Assembly (NCBI GenBank): GCA_036677505.1
Contig: JAVBWK010000035.1
Coordinates: 1 to 64,000 of the forward strand
Source: UBA2227 sp036677505
GTDB taxonomy: Bacteria > Bacillota_I > Bacilli_A > Erysipelotrichales > Erysipelotrichaceae
Length of the DNA stretch: 64,000 nt
Direction: 5' to 3'
Position numbers and translations under genes: made by a program. The notes under the pieces are model-generated. The model was given only the letters and a program-made list of their open reading frames with translations, ran no database searches and had not been told where the DNA came from. Each line of letters begins with the position of its first letter. Positions within the stretch are counted from its first letter, which is position 1. Of the stretch, positions 41,444-51,046 are shown piece by piece.

Positions 41444-44400
41444 ATGGCTAAGAAATTTATGAGTATGGATGGCAATACCGCCACTTCCCACATTGCATAT
41501 GCATTTACGGAAGTTGCCGGTATCTATCCGATCACACCTTCCTCGACCATGGCGGAACTGGTAGACGCCTGGGCATCGCAAGGAAGAAAGAATGTTTTTG
41601 GTGCAGTAGTGAAAGTCGTTGAAATGCAATCCGAAGCCGGTGCATCCGGTGTCGTTCACGGTGCATTGCAAGGCGGTACGTTATCGTCCACCTTCACCGC
41701 TTCTCAAGGTTTACTGTTAATGATTCCGAATATGTATAAATGGGTAGGGGAAATGCTTCCGGGTGTTATCCACGTCTCGGCCCGCTCTTTGGCTACCCGT
41801 GCTCTATCCATTTTTGGAGATCACCAGGATATTTACGCAGTCCGTCAGACCGGATTTACGATGATCGCATCGCACTCCGTTCAGGAAGCCATGGACTTGG
41901 CCGGTGTCGCACACCTGACCGCCATCAAAGCGTCCGTTCCGTGTATGCACTTCTTTGACGGATTCCGCACATCGCACGAAATCCAGAAAATCGAAGTCAT
42001 CGATTACGAAGATCTGGCAAAACTGATCGACAAAGAAGGCTTGGAAAGATTCCGTGCCAACGCACTCAACCCGCACACCAACCCGGTGACCCGCGGCGGT
42101 GCTGAGAACGATGACATCTACTTCCAAGGCCGTGAAGCCCAAAATACGCACTACGCCAAAGTACCGGCGATCGTTGCGGATTACATGAAAGAAATTTCCA
42201 AACTGACCGGCCGTCACTATGCACCGTTTGTCTACTACGGAGCGCCGGATGCCGATCGTATCATCATCGCTATGGGATCAGTCACGGAAACCGTTGCTGA
42301 AGTCATCGACGCACTGAATGCGGCCGGTGAAAAAGTCGGTATGGTTAAAGTTCACTTATACCGTCCGTTCTCGGTCGAATTCTTAAAAGAAGTCTTGCCG
42401 GCAACCGTCAAGAAGATCGCTGTATTGGATCGTACCAAAGAAGTCGGATCGACCGGCGAACCGTTGTTTGTCGATGTTTACAACTCGCTGCACGGGTACA
42501 ACGGTATCGAAACGATCGTCGGCGGTCGTTATGGCCTGTCTTCCAAAGATACCCAGCCGCAAGATATCAAAGCGGTCTATGATCACTTAAACAGTGAAAA
42601 CCCATTCACCGGATTTACCATCAGCATCAACGACGATGTCACTCATCTGTCATTGAAAGTCGATCCGGAGTTCAGTGTTAAAAACGATTACACATCCTGC
42701 CTGTTCTACGGATTGGGTTCGGACGGTACCGTTTCCGCAAACAAAAACTCCATCAAGATCATCGGTGACCACACCGACTTGTACTCACAAGCGTACTTCG
42801 CCTATGACTCCAAGAAAGCCGGCGGAGCAACCCGCTCGCATTTGCGCTTCGGTAAATCACCGATCCGTTCGACCTATTACATAAAAAACGCGGACTTCAT
42901 TTCCTGCTCATTGGACAGCTATCTGTTCAGATACGATATGTTGCGCAACCTGAAAAAAGGCGGAACTTTCCTGCTGTCGACCGGATACAAAGCCGATGAA
43001 ATCGAAAAGCATCTGCCCAACCGTGTCAAAGCACAACTGGCAAAGAAAAACGCAAAATTCTATATCATCGATGCCAATGCGATTGCTGAGTCAATCGGTA
43101 TGGGCCGTCGTACCAACACGATTTTACAGTCTTCGTTCTTCGCTCTCAATCCGACCATCCTTCCATATGAAGATGCTTTGGATTATATGAAAAAGGCAGC
43201 TGAGTACACCTATGGCAAAAAAGGCGATGAAATCGTTGAACTCAACTTCAAAGCCATCGACATGGGGAAAGACGGCTTAAATGAAGTCACTGTCAAACCG
43301 GAATGGGCTGATCTGCCGATGAGCAAAACCCGCATGACCACCGGTGATGAATACTTCGATGAGCATGTCGCTGCCATTAACAGCCTTGAAGGCTATGACC
43401 TGCCGGTATCCGCATTCACCGAACACGGTTTGTTGGATGGATCGATGCGTAACAATGTTGCCTTTAATGAACACCGCACCATCGCTACGCAAGTGCCGAA
43501 GTGGATTCCAGAAAACTGTATCCAATGCGGATTCTGTTCCTTCGTATGTCCGCATGCCACCATCCGTACATTCTTACTCGATGAAAACGAAGTAAAAAAT
43601 GCACCGCAGGAATTTGAAACGATCACACCGGTCGGCAAGGGTGTCGAACATCTGCGCTACCGCGTCATGGTCTCACCGGATAACTGTGTCGGCTGCGGAT
43701 TGTGCTCCGTTGAGTGTCCGGGCAAAGGCGGCAAGAAAGCCTTGGTCATGACCGATGTCAATGAACAATTGCATGAAGCTCCCTTAGCCAACTACATTTA
43801 CAAAGAAACCCGTTATAAATCTGAATTCTTCCCGACCGACAGCATCAAGGGCACGCAGTTCTTAATGCCGTACTTCGAAGTTTCCGGTGCCTGTGCCGGT
43901 TGCGGTGAAACACCGTATTACCGTCTGGCATCCCAATTGTTCGGTCAGGATATGATGATTGCCAATGCGACCGGCTGTACCTCGATTTACTGCGGTTCGA
44001 CTCCGTCGACTCCTTTTGTTACCGATAAGAGCGGTAAGGGCGTTGCCTGGGCAAACTCCCTGTTTGAAGACAATGCTGAATATGGCTTTGGTATGAAAAT
44101 TGCTCAGGAGTTCAAAGCAAAACGTCTGGTCGAAGTCATGGAAGCCAACAAGGAGTCCTTTGAACCGGCATTGAAAGCGGTCGTTGAACAGTATCTGGAA
44201 GTCAAAGGCAATCGCAACCAGGAAAAAGAAATTGCTCCGAAACTGGTCGAAGAACTTGAAAAATCGAAAGTTGCCGTTGCCAAGGAATTATTGGCCAATG
44301 CCCGCGACTTCGTCTCGAAATCCGTTTGGATCGTCGGTGGCGACGGTTGGGCTTATGATATCGGTTATGGCGGATTGGATCATGTCATCGCCAACAATAT

Positions 44401-44956
44401 GAATGTCAATATCATGATTTTGGATACCGAAGTATACTCCAATACCGGCGGTCAGTCCTCCAAAGCTTCTCAAGCCGCTTCGATCGCGAAATTTGCGGCC
44501 GGCGGTAAGCCGACAGGCAAGAAAGACTTGGGTATGATGGCGATGATGTACGGACATGTCTATGTCGCAAGCATCGCGATGGGCGCAAACCGCGTTCAAA
44601 CCATCAAGGCCTTTAAGGAAGCCGAAGCATACAACGGACCGTCCGTGATCATCGCTTACTCGCCGTGTATCGAACACGGTATCAGCGGCGGTCTGTCCAA
44701 TCACCAGATCACGCAGAAACGTGCGGTCGAATGCGGATACTGGACGCTGTACCGTTACAATCCGGAAGCTGAAAAACCGCTGACGGTCGATTACACCAAG
44801 CCGGACTTCTCGAAGTTCCGTGACTTTGTGATGAATGAGACCCGATTCAATCAGCTGCCCAACGCCAATCCGTTTGAAGCGGAAGCGTTGCTTGAAAAAG
44901 CAGCATCGGATGCCGAAAAACGTTTCGGACGTCTGATGAAGTTAGCCAGAGACTAA
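41444..44956 (+). CDS. nifJ: Pyruvate:ferredoxin (flavodoxin) oxidoreductase
   Basis: The 1170-residue single-chain enzyme oxidises pyruvate to acetyl-CoA and CO2 with reduction of ferredoxin, a hallmark of anaerobic metabolism. Domain I begins GIYPITPSSTMAELVDAW. Two [4Fe-4S] sites are visible, CIQCGFCSFVCP (about 690) and CVGCGLCSVECP (about 747); a proximal-cluster/TPP region follows (GACAGCGETPYYRL, GDGWAYDIGYGGLDH, DTEVYSNTGGQSSKAS). All domains are complete. An AGGAGG site precedes the ATG and a terminator follows. Confidence 0.96.
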   Translation: MAKKFMSMDGNTATSHIAYAFTEVAGIYPITPSSTMAELVDAWASQGRKNVFGAVVKVVEMQSEAGASGVVHGALQGGTLSSTFTASQGLLLMIPNMYKWVGEMLPGVIHVSARSLATRALSIFGDHQDIYAVRQTGFTMIASHSVQEAMDLAGVAHLTAIKASVPCMHFFDGFRTSHEIQKIEVIDYEDLAKLIDKEGLERFRANALNPHTNPVTRGGAENDDIYFQGREAQNTHYAKVPAIVADYMKEISKLTGRHYAPFVYYGAPDADRIIIAMGSVTETVAEVIDALNAAGEKVGMVKVHLYRPFSVEFLKEVLPATVKKIAVLDRTKEVGSTGEPLFVDVYNSLHGYNGIETIVGGRYGLSSKDTQPQDIKAVYDHLNSENPFTGFTISINDDVTHLSLKVDPEFSVKNDYTSCLFYGLGSDGTVSANKNSIKIIGDHTDLYSQAYFAYDSKKAGGATRSHLRFGKSPIRSTYYIKNADFISCSLDSYLFRYDMLRNLKKGGTFLLSTGYKADEIEKHLPNRVKAQLAKKNAKFYIIDANAIAESIGMGRRTNTILQSSFFALNPTILPYEDALDYMKKAAEYTYGKKGDEIVELNFKAIDMGKDGLNEVTVKPEWADLPMSKTRMTTGDEYFDEHVAAINSLEGYDLPVSAFTEHGLLDGSMRNNVAFNEHRTIATQVPKWIPENCIQCGFCSFVCPHATIRTFLLDENEVKNAPQEFETITPVGKGVEHLRYRVMVSPDNCVGCGLCSVECPGKGGKKALVMTDVNEQLHEAPLANYIYKETRYKSEFFPTDSIKGTQFLMPYFEVSGACAGCGETPYYRLASQLFGQDMMIANATGCTSIYCGSTPSTPFVTDKSGKGVAWANSLFEDNAEYGFGMKIAQEFKAKRLVEVMEANKESFEPALKAVVEQYLEVKGNRNQEKEIAPKLVEELEKSKVAVAKELLANARDFVSKSVWIVGGDGWAYDIGYGGLDHVIANNMNVNIMILDTEVYSNTGGQSSKASQAASIAKFAAGGKPTGKKDLGMMAMMYGHVYVASIAMGANRVQTIKAFKEAEAYNGPSVIIAYSPCIEHGISGGLSNHQITQKRAVECGYWTLYRYNPEAEKPLTVDYTKPDFSKFRDFVMNETRFNQLPNANPFEAEALLEKAASDAEKRFGRLMKLARD

Positions 44957-44965
44957 TTCTATCCA

Positions 44966-44995
44966 AGACAGCTGCCTTCGGCGGCTGTCTTTTTT
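44966..44995 (+). terminator. nifJ terminator
   Basis: AGACAGCTGCC (44966-44976) pairs with GGCGGCTGTCT (44980-44990) with one G-T pair, TTC loop and following T5. Confidence 0.88.
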
Positions 44996-45094
44996 CTGTT
45001 ATAATAATATCTGGGATGTTTCTCACAAACTTGAACTTATTGATATAATCTTCTATACTTAGATAGGTCTCAAATGACAGGTGTACGAAAAACA

Positions 45095-45123
45095 TTGTCG
45101 CAAACTGTATGAACGTGTATAAT
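45095..45123 (+). promoter_or_regulatory. Promoter of the flippase-like gene
   Basis: TTGTCG (45095-45100) and TATAAT (45118-45123) are 17 bp apart, 18 bp before the start at 45142. It likely drives the flippase-glycosyltransferase-yhaM operon. Confidence 0.7.
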
Positions 45124-45141
45124 ACAGTTGAGGAATATGTA

Positions 45142-46170
45142 ATGGAAAAAATCTTTAAAAGTTATGCGTTCAATATCCTGATGATCCTGTTGTTCACCGT
45201 TGCGGCCTTGTATCTGACCATACGGGATTTCATCGGCGAAATTTTGCAGCTGTTGCAGTCGGTTCAGTGGGGATGGCTGATGATCGTCATTGTGACAGCA
45301 CTTCTTTATCATGGTATCATCGCAATCATCCTGACACAGCTGACCCGGATGTCAAATCCCCGGTATAAATACCGCCAAGGCATCGTCAATGTGCTGATTG
45401 CCGCCTTTTTCCACGGAATCACCCCCAGCGCGACCGGCGGACAGTTTGCGCAAATATATGTGTTCAATAAACAGAAAGTATCTCTCAGTGATGCGGCCAG
45501 TGTGTTGTGGCTCGACTTCATCATTTATCAAAGCACGATGGTGGCCACGGTGCTGTTTCTCATCCTGCTGCGCTTTGGTTACTTCTTTGATCAGCACTCC
45601 CCGTTTTTTATCTTCGTACTCTTCGGGTTTCTGATCAACGCATCCATCATCTTCGGATTATGGGGGTTGGCCCGTCTGCCTCGATTGCACAACTGGGTGT
45701 TCTCACGGGGCATCGACATCGGGATCAAGTTACACTTGGTGAAAAACCGTGAGAAATCGGTAGCCTTTATGGAAGAGCAGGTGGAACGTTTTCAGATTGA
45801 GAAAGCTAAGATTTCAAGCCATAAACCGCTGATCACCAAAATCGTTTTACTGAACATTTTACGGCTGATGTTTTATTATTTTCTGCCCTTTGTGGCCATA
45901 AAATCGCTGGGATTATCACTGCTGGAAGGGTACAATATACTCGATGTCATGGCTCTGGCAGCCTTTGTGTCGATGATCAATGCCTTCATCCCGATTCCCG
46001 GAGCCAGCGGGGGGACGGAAGCCACCTTTATCTTAATGTTTACATCCGTCTTGGGATATATCCATGCTTCTGCGACCATGATCATCTGGCGCATGAGCAA
46101 TTTCTATATGATCATGCTGATCGGCGGTGTCACCTTTGTGATTTATCGGTTCATTAACCGAGCAAAATAG
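45142..46170 (+). CDS. Lysylphosphatidylglycerol-synthase-TM/flippase-like membrane protein
   Basis: The 342-residue integral membrane protein has about eight helices. The FHGITPSATGGQFAQIYVF and FIPIPGASGGTEATFILMF motifs are signatures of the flippase-like (UPF0104, MprF N-domain) family. It lacks a synthetase domain, so lipid translocation or a related envelope role is likely. It is followed after 11 bp by the glycosyltransferase fusion, suggesting joint glycolipid handling. Start 45142 has TTGAGGAAT upstream. Confidence 0.85.
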   Translation: MEKIFKSYAFNILMILLFTVAALYLTIRDFIGEILQLLQSVQWGWLMIVIVTALLYHGIIAIILTQLTRMSNPRYKYRQGIVNVLIAAFFHGITPSATGGQFAQIYVFNKQKVSLSDAASVLWLDFIIYQSTMVATVLFLILLRFGYFFDQHSPFFIFVLFGFLINASIIFGLWGLARLPRLHNWVFSRGIDIGIKLHLVKNREKSVAFMEEQVERFQIEKAKISSHKPLITKIVLLNILRLMFYYFLPFVAIKSLGLSLLEGYNILDVMALAAFVSMINAFIPIPGASGGTEATFILMFTSVLGYIHASATMIIWRMSNFYMIMLIGGVTFVIYRFINRAK

Positions 46171-46181
46171 GAGGTCTGTTT

Positions 46182-48185
46182 ATGCGCATCGGAATGTTTG
46201 GGGATTCATACTTGCCAGATGTCAACGGCGTCGTTACTTCGATCGTTACATTGAAGCGTGCTCTGGAAAATGACGGGCATGACGTTTTCATCATCACGAC
46301 CCACCCTTCATTGATTCATACGTCCTATGAAGACCGCATCCTGCGTTTGCCGGGCATCGAAATCAAGCAGATGTACGGATATGTCGCGACATCGCCGTTG
46401 CACTTTAGGGCCTTTGGAATCGTCAAAGAAATGAAGTTGGATATCATCCATGTCCATACCGAGTTTGGGGCAGGGATCTTTGGTCATTTCTGCGGAAAGA
46501 TGCTCAAACTGCCCATCGTATCGACCTATCATACGACCTACGAAGACTATACGCACTACGTCAATGTGTTCAACTCGAAAACCGTGGATATCATAGCCAA
46601 AAAATCGATTGAACGTATCAGCCGGTTATATGGTTCTTCATGTGAAGCCATCATCGCACCGTCCCAGAAAACCAAGGATATGCTGATCCGATATAATATC
46701 CAACGGCCGATTTTTGTCGTTCCGACCGGACTGGACCTGGAACGCTTTGATCCGCACCGCACAGAAACTCACAGAATCAAAGAAATCCGCGACCAGGTCG
46801 GTGTCAGCGAACATGAAAAGATTATCTTGTTTGTCGGACGGATCGCTAAAGAAAAAAGCATTGACTTCGTCATCGACGGCTTCAGATATGTCAAAGAGAT
46901 GGGACTTCCGGTCAAATTTCTGATTGTCGGTGGCGGACCGGAAACGGATGCACTGGTTGAAAAAACCGAATCACTCAATTTAAATGACCGGATCGTTTTT
47001 GTCGGTAAAAAACCGGCCGATCAGGTTCCGGCGTATTATCACGCCAGTGATGCCTTTGTCTCGGCATCACTGACCGAAACGCAAGGGATGACTTACATTG
47101 AAGCCTTGGCATCGCAACTGCCGGTCTTCGCCCGTCCTGATGAAGTTCTGACAGATTTGATAGAAGAAGGGAAGACCGGCTACTTCTTCCGTTCACCGCA
47201 AGAGTTTGCTCAACGGGTGCAACAGTGGTTGTCGATTGAAGAAGAAAAGCGCATTCAAATGCGCGTCGATGCACGCAGGCAAGTGGATGTTTATGATATG
47301 CGGACCTTCTCGAAAGCTGTCAGTGCCGTTTACGAACATGCCATTCAACGTTACACCAAGACTTACCGCATTGAAAGTGTAACAATCAAAGATGAACTCG
47401 CGGAAATCACCGCATTGAACCGGACAGATAAATACACGGTCACAATGCTCAGTGATGTCTGCATAGCAAAGGAGCTGGTAAAGGGTAAAATGGTATCTGA
47501 AAAAACGTGGGATGAATATCTCGATGAGCAGAGGGTAGCCAAGGCTTATCAGGCAGCCATCCGAAAACTCGCCGTTAAGGACCGCACCAAGAAAGAAATG
47601 TTTGATTTCTTAAATGAAAACACCGACTGTACGCTGGTACAGATCGATGCGGTACTCAGTCATTTGAGTGAGCGGGGCTATATTGATGATCTTCGTTATA
47701 CCCATTCGATGATCTTGAATTTACGTGCCTTACTGATGGGGAAGAGCCGCATCATCAAGACACTGAAAGACAAAGGAATCGATGAGCCACTGATTCTTGA
47801 TGCCTTCACTTCAGAAAGTGAAGACACCGAGCTCAACCTGGCCATCCGCTGGGCCGAGAAGGTGCAGCCTACCATCGGCGGGCGGTCACTGATGGCCAAA
47901 AAGCAGAAAATCCGTCAGAAGCTGTTGTTGCAAGGGTTTGACTCTGCAACCGCTGATCAGGCGATGACATTTTTAAGTTTTGAGGACGAGTTGGCTCAGG
48001 AAAAGAAAACGCTGTTTCAGGCCGCACTCAAAGCTGCCAATCGTCTGCGCAAAAAGTTTACCAATACCAGAGAATTGCGTATGGCCATTAAAAAAGCATT
48101 GGCATCGCAAGGATTTAAATTCAGTGATATCAATGAGGTCGTTGAAGAAATGGAGTTAGAACATGAATCAAAAGACAGTGAATAG
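46182..48185 (+). CDS. GT4 glycosyltransferase fused to RecX
   Basis: In this 667-residue fusion, residues 1-390 are a GT-B, family-4 transferase: GMFGDSYLPDVNGVVTSIVT, HVHTEFGAGIFG, YHTTYEDY, LFVGRIAKEKS, LIVGGGPE and the E-x7-E-type region TETQGMTYIEAL. This looks like a diacylglycerol glucosyltransferase. Residues about 405-660 match RecX, the RecA modulator: RKLAVKDRTKKEMFDFLNE, HLSERGYIDDLRYTHSMI, GKSRIIKTLKDKGID and later repeats. No stop, frameshift or internal ribosome binding site separates them. Linking glycolipid synthesis to recombination control is odd; it may be a simple gene fusion or two products. It overlaps yhaM by 23 bp. Confidence 0.88.
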   Translation: MRIGMFGDSYLPDVNGVVTSIVTLKRALENDGHDVFIITTHPSLIHTSYEDRILRLPGIEIKQMYGYVATSPLHFRAFGIVKEMKLDIIHVHTEFGAGIFGHFCGKMLKLPIVSTYHTTYEDYTHYVNVFNSKTVDIIAKKSIERISRLYGSSCEAIIAPSQKTKDMLIRYNIQRPIFVVPTGLDLERFDPHRTETHRIKEIRDQVGVSEHEKIILFVGRIAKEKSIDFVIDGFRYVKEMGLPVKFLIVGGGPETDALVEKTESLNLNDRIVFVGKKPADQVPAYYHASDAFVSASLTETQGMTYIEALASQLPVFARPDEVLTDLIEEGKTGYFFRSPQEFAQRVQQWLSIEEEKRIQMRVDARRQVDVYDMRTFSKAVSAVYEHAIQRYTKTYRIESVTIKDELAEITALNRTDKYTVTMLSDVCIAKELVKGKMVSEKTWDEYLDEQRVAKAYQAAIRKLAVKDRTKKEMFDFLNENTDCTLVQIDAVLSHLSERGYIDDLRYTHSMILNLRALLMGKSRIIKTLKDKGIDEPLILDAFTSESEDTELNLAIRWAEKVQPTIGGRSLMAKKQKIRQKLLLQGFDSATADQAMTFLSFEDELAQEKKTLFQAALKAANRLRKKFTNTRELRMAIKKALASQGFKFSDINEVVEEMELEHESKDSE

Positions 48186-49098
48186 TTGGGCGGAAGCCGA
48201 AAAAATCAATCAGCCATTATTGGTCACACAGGCGACCCGTGGGGTAACGACTGCCGGATCGCCGTATATGTCCTTGGTGGTTCAGGATAAAACCGGAAGT
48301 ATGGAAGGAAAGCTGTGGGATGTCAAAGAAGAGCAGGCTGCTTTGGCCGTGCCCGGAACCATCGTCACGATCGTCGGGGAAGTATTGAAATACCGCAATT
48401 CGCTGCAACTTCGCATTCACAATGTTTTGCCTGTCACTGGTGAATTTGATGCGGCCGCCTTCGTTAATGTTTCCAAATATTCCAAAGAGTATCTGAAAGG
48501 GAAAATTGATGCGGCCATCGCTTCGATCCGGGATGATATTTACCGTGAAGTCTCACGGTTGTGCATCGAACGTTATGAAAAAGAGTTTTATGAGTATCCG
48601 GCTGCATCCAAAAATCATCACGATTTCTTGGGCGGTTTGGCTACCCATGTGGTCGCGATGATCGATCTTGCCGATGAAATCTGTCTGCGTTATGATGTTT
48701 TAAACCGCGACTTGCTGATTGCCGGAATCCTGACGCATGATTTAGGCAAAGTCATCGAACTTTCCGGACCGGTACTGACAGAATATACCATGCAAGGAAA
48801 ACTGCTTGGACACATTTCGATGATGCAGTCCATCGTTTATGAGATAGCACTTTCGCAGGGATGGCAGGACAGTGAACAGATTACACTGCTGCGCCATGTG
48901 ATTTTGGCCCATCACGGCCAGTATGAGTTTGGTTCACCGGTGCTGCCGATGGTCGCCGAGGCCGAAGTTTTGCATTTGATTGATAATCTGGATGCCCGAC
49001 TGAATATGTTTGAAAAAATGAATGAAACCGTCGAAGCCGGGCAATTTTCACCGCGAATCTTCTCGCTGGAAAACCGCAGCTTCTATCGCTCAAAGTAA
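48163..49098 (+). CDS. yhaM: YhaM-type 3'-5' exoribonuclease
   Basis: The 311-residue protein has an N-terminal OB fold (about 15-90: YMSLVVQDKTGSMEGKLWDV) and a C-terminal HD phosphohydrolase domain: NHHDFLGGLATHVVAM, LTHDLGK, ILAHHGQYEFGSPVLP. This is the domain order of YhaM, a 3'-5' exonuclease of Gram-positive bacteria. Metal-binding His-Asp pairs are intact. Its start lies inside the 3' end of the glycosyltransferase-RecX gene, so translation is coupled. Confidence 0.92.
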   Translation: MNQKTVNSWAEAEKINQPLLVTQATRGVTTAGSPYMSLVVQDKTGSMEGKLWDVKEEQAALAVPGTIVTIVGEVLKYRNSLQLRIHNVLPVTGEFDAAAFVNVSKYSKEYLKGKIDAAIASIRDDIYREVSRLCIERYEKEFYEYPAASKNHHDFLGGLATHVVAMIDLADEICLRYDVLNRDLLIAGILTHDLGKVIELSGPVLTEYTMQGKLLGHISMMQSIVYEIALSQGWQDSEQITLLRHVILAHHGQYEFGSPVLPMVAEAEVLHLIDNLDARLNMFEKMNETVEAGQFSPRIFSLENRSFYRSK

Positions 49099-49120
49099 AA
49101 AAGGGTTGAACCCTTTTTTT
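49097..49120. terminator. Bidirectional terminator
   Basis: AAAAAAGGGTT (49097-49107) and AACCCTTTTTTT (49109-49120) form a stem serving both yhaM and the converging HAAS gene. Confidence 0.85.
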
Positions 49121-50114
49121 ACGTTCTGTTGAATCTGGCAATCTGGAATGTCTGAATCGCAATTCCGATAATGTTGGCGATTACGATGACGACCACGATG
49201 TTGCGCTGAACCCAGATCCACAGATTATTCAGTTCGACGCTGTTAGGAGCTACCTGAGCCGCCAAATCAGCATTGAAGACGTTACCGCTGATCAAAACGT
49301 AGGCGATAAGGATAAAACTGAGCAGATTCAAACCCACACGGAACACATGGGTAAGTCTTGTCTGATTGCGCAAAGCCATGGCCACACCATCACTAAACGC
49401 ATTTAATGCGACAGCAATGGAAACCAGCGGTAACCAGGATGCCGTGTTTTGCATATTGAATATCGGAACGATTTTTGTGAGTGTTCCTTGATCGAACATG
49501 TATACACCAAACAATTCCAGACGGGTATTCAGCAGTATCAGAAAGATAACAGCGAACAGAAATCCGACAAGCCCCTCGATCTGATCGCTCTTCTTCGAAT
49601 TATGCTGGGCTTTGGGCAGATCTCTGATATTCCAATCGTCCTTAGCAAATTCCACTTTCTTAAACACACCGACTTCCTCAGAACGTTCAACTCCGGCGAA
49701 AATGACAGTTACCCAGGCAATGGCCTGAATGACGCCCATAAAGACAGAACCGATCCACTGAATGATCATCTGAAAGATCGAAGCATCGCCTGAGAACAGT
49801 AACTGAACAAAGAAGGCAATGGTGATACCGAAGGCCACCGCAGCCGATACGATTTTGGCAATCATCAGATAGGTCGGATAGTAGCGCGGTCCGATAAGAT
49901 AGGCCTTCTTGTCAAGATACTGATCAGCCAACAAGCGGGGATTGCCCATCTTGGTCAATACAGAGGTTATGGCATCTTGCTCGGACATGCCGCCGGCCGT
50001 AAGTTCATCGATCATATCCATGATATTGGCGGTAAGTTCTTTTTTGATTTCCTGTTGTGATTTTTGGGGTAAGTACCGGATGACTTCCGATACGTAGATT
50101 GTGACTTTTTCCAT
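49119..50114 (-). CDS. HAAS-domain membrane protein partnered with PadR
   Basis: The 331-residue protein has an N-terminal HAAS-type helical domain (residues 1-70: SEVIRYLPQKSQQEIKKEL, then MSEQDAITSVLTKMGNPRLLADQY) followed by about six membrane segments. HAAS proteins are regularly encoded behind PadR regulators and are thought to sense or signal at the membrane. It starts 1 bp after the padR stop, so the two are coupled. Substrate or signal unknown. Confidence 0.82.
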   Translation of the reverse strand: MEKVTIYVSEVIRYLPQKSQQEIKKELTANIMDMIDELTAGGMSEQDAITSVLTKMGNPRLLADQYLDKKAYLIGPRYYPTYLMIAKIVSAAVAFGITIAFFVQLLFSGDASIFQMIIQWIGSVFMGVIQAIAWVTVIFAGVERSEEVGVFKKVEFAKDDWNIRDLPKAQHNSKKSDQIEGLVGFLFAVIFLILLNTRLELFGVYMFDQGTLTKIVPIFNMQNTASWLPLVSIAVALNAFSDGVAMALRNQTRLTHVFRVGLNLLSFILIAYVLISGNVFNADLAAQVAPNSVELNNLWIWVQRNIVVVIVIANIIGIAIQTFQIARFNRT

Positions 50115-50115
50115 G

Positions 50116-50457
50116 TTATTCCTCCCGGATCAGGCATTGACTGATGATTCGATTCAACTGATTCCATTCATTGGTAAGCTGCTTCAGCAACTCTTCTCCT
50201 TGCAAATTGAGCTTATAATAGCGGCGCGGCCGATTTTCATAGATATCCCAGGTGCTGTCCAGTAATCCTTGTTTCTCCAATCGGCGTAGCAGAGGGTATA
50301 AAGTGCCTGCATCCATGCTCATCCCTTTATCCTGAATTTTCTGGATAAGTGAGTATCCGTACTCCTGTGTGTGCAACTGACTGAGAACTGTCAGGATCAC
50401 CGTGCCCCGGCGCAGTTCCAAGATCAGACTTTCTAACAGTTCTTTGTTATCTGCCAT
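50116..50457 (-). CDS. PadR-family transcriptional regulator
   Basis: The 113-residue winged-helix protein has a PadR core: LRRGTVILTVLSQLHTQEYG, SMDAGTLYPLLRRLEKQGLL, and the NRPRRYYKLNLQGEELL wing. The C-terminal helix is for dimerisation. It represses its own operon in most relatives; here a palindrome lies within its promoter. It is co-transcribed with the HAAS membrane protein. Confidence 0.92.
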   Translation of the reverse strand: MADNKELLESLILELRRGTVILTVLSQLHTQEYGYSLIQKIQDKGMSMDAGTLYPLLRRLEKQGLLDSTWDIYENRPRRYYKLNLQGEELLKQLTNEWNQLNRIISQCLIREE

Positions 50458-50480
50458 GTCATCACCTTCCTGTTGGATAC

Positions 50481-50510
50481 ATAATACTATGTGTCACACA
50501 CTAATGTCAA
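50481..50510 (-). promoter_or_regulatory. padR promoter with embedded operator-like palindrome
   Basis: On the minus strand TTGACA (50505-50510) and TATTAT (50481-50486) are 18 bp apart. Between them TGTGTCACACA (50490-50500) is a perfect 5-1-5 palindrome, resembling ATGT-n-ACAT PadR operators. Binding there would block the promoter. Confidence 0.7.
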
Positions 50511-50521
50511 TAGGTTAATAA

Positions 50522-50543
50522 TAAAAAAACCGGAATTTCCGGT
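50522..50543 (-). terminator. HIT gene terminator
   Basis: On the minus strand ACCGGA-AAT-TCCGGT is followed by T7, just after the HIT stop codon. Confidence 0.75.
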
Positions 50544-50938
50544 CACTCTTTTAGAATTTTTTCAATTTTTTTCAAATCAGGAGCAGGATTTGTCTGAAAC
50601 TTCAGAATTAATCCGTCGTTTTCATCATAACGGGGTAGAATATGCACGTGGAAGTGCATGACCGACTGACCGGCCGCCGGTTTGGCATTGGTCAATACAT
50701 TGATGCCATTGGCATTCATTTTAAACAGGATATCCTTACTGAGTGTCTGAGCTACCGACATGATTTTGCTTAAAAGCACCGGCGGACAGTCCAGGATATT
50801 CTCCACATGTTCCTTCGGCATTACCAGGGTATGACCGGCCGTCACTTGGGAAATGTCCAAAATTGCGCACACATCCTCATCTTCATAGATGACGGATGCC
50901 GGGATTTCATGATTGATGATCTTACAAAAGATGCACAT
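50543..50938 (-). CDS. HIT-family nucleotide hydrolase/transferase (HinT-like)
   Basis: The 131-residue protein carries CIFCKIINHEIPASVIYED at the start and the His triad MHFHVHILPR. Cys residues near the N-terminus may bind zinc, as in HinT. It likely hydrolyses AMP-lysine or other adenosine phosphoramidates. It is monocistronic with its own terminator and a GAGGAACC site. Confidence 0.92.
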   Translation of the reverse strand: MCIFCKIINHEIPASVIYEDEDVCAILDISQVTAGHTLVMPKEHVENILDCPPVLLSKIMSVAQTLSKDILFKMNANGINVLTNAKPAAGQSVMHFHVHILPRYDENDGLILKFQTNPAPDLKKIEKILKE

Positions 50939-51046
50939 AACGGTTCCTCCTTATATCTGATTCTATTATAATCACAAAAAAATCGAAATGTGCTTATTAT
51001 TTCGAAAAATTTGCGTTACAATATAAAAAACGACGAGGTATACACT

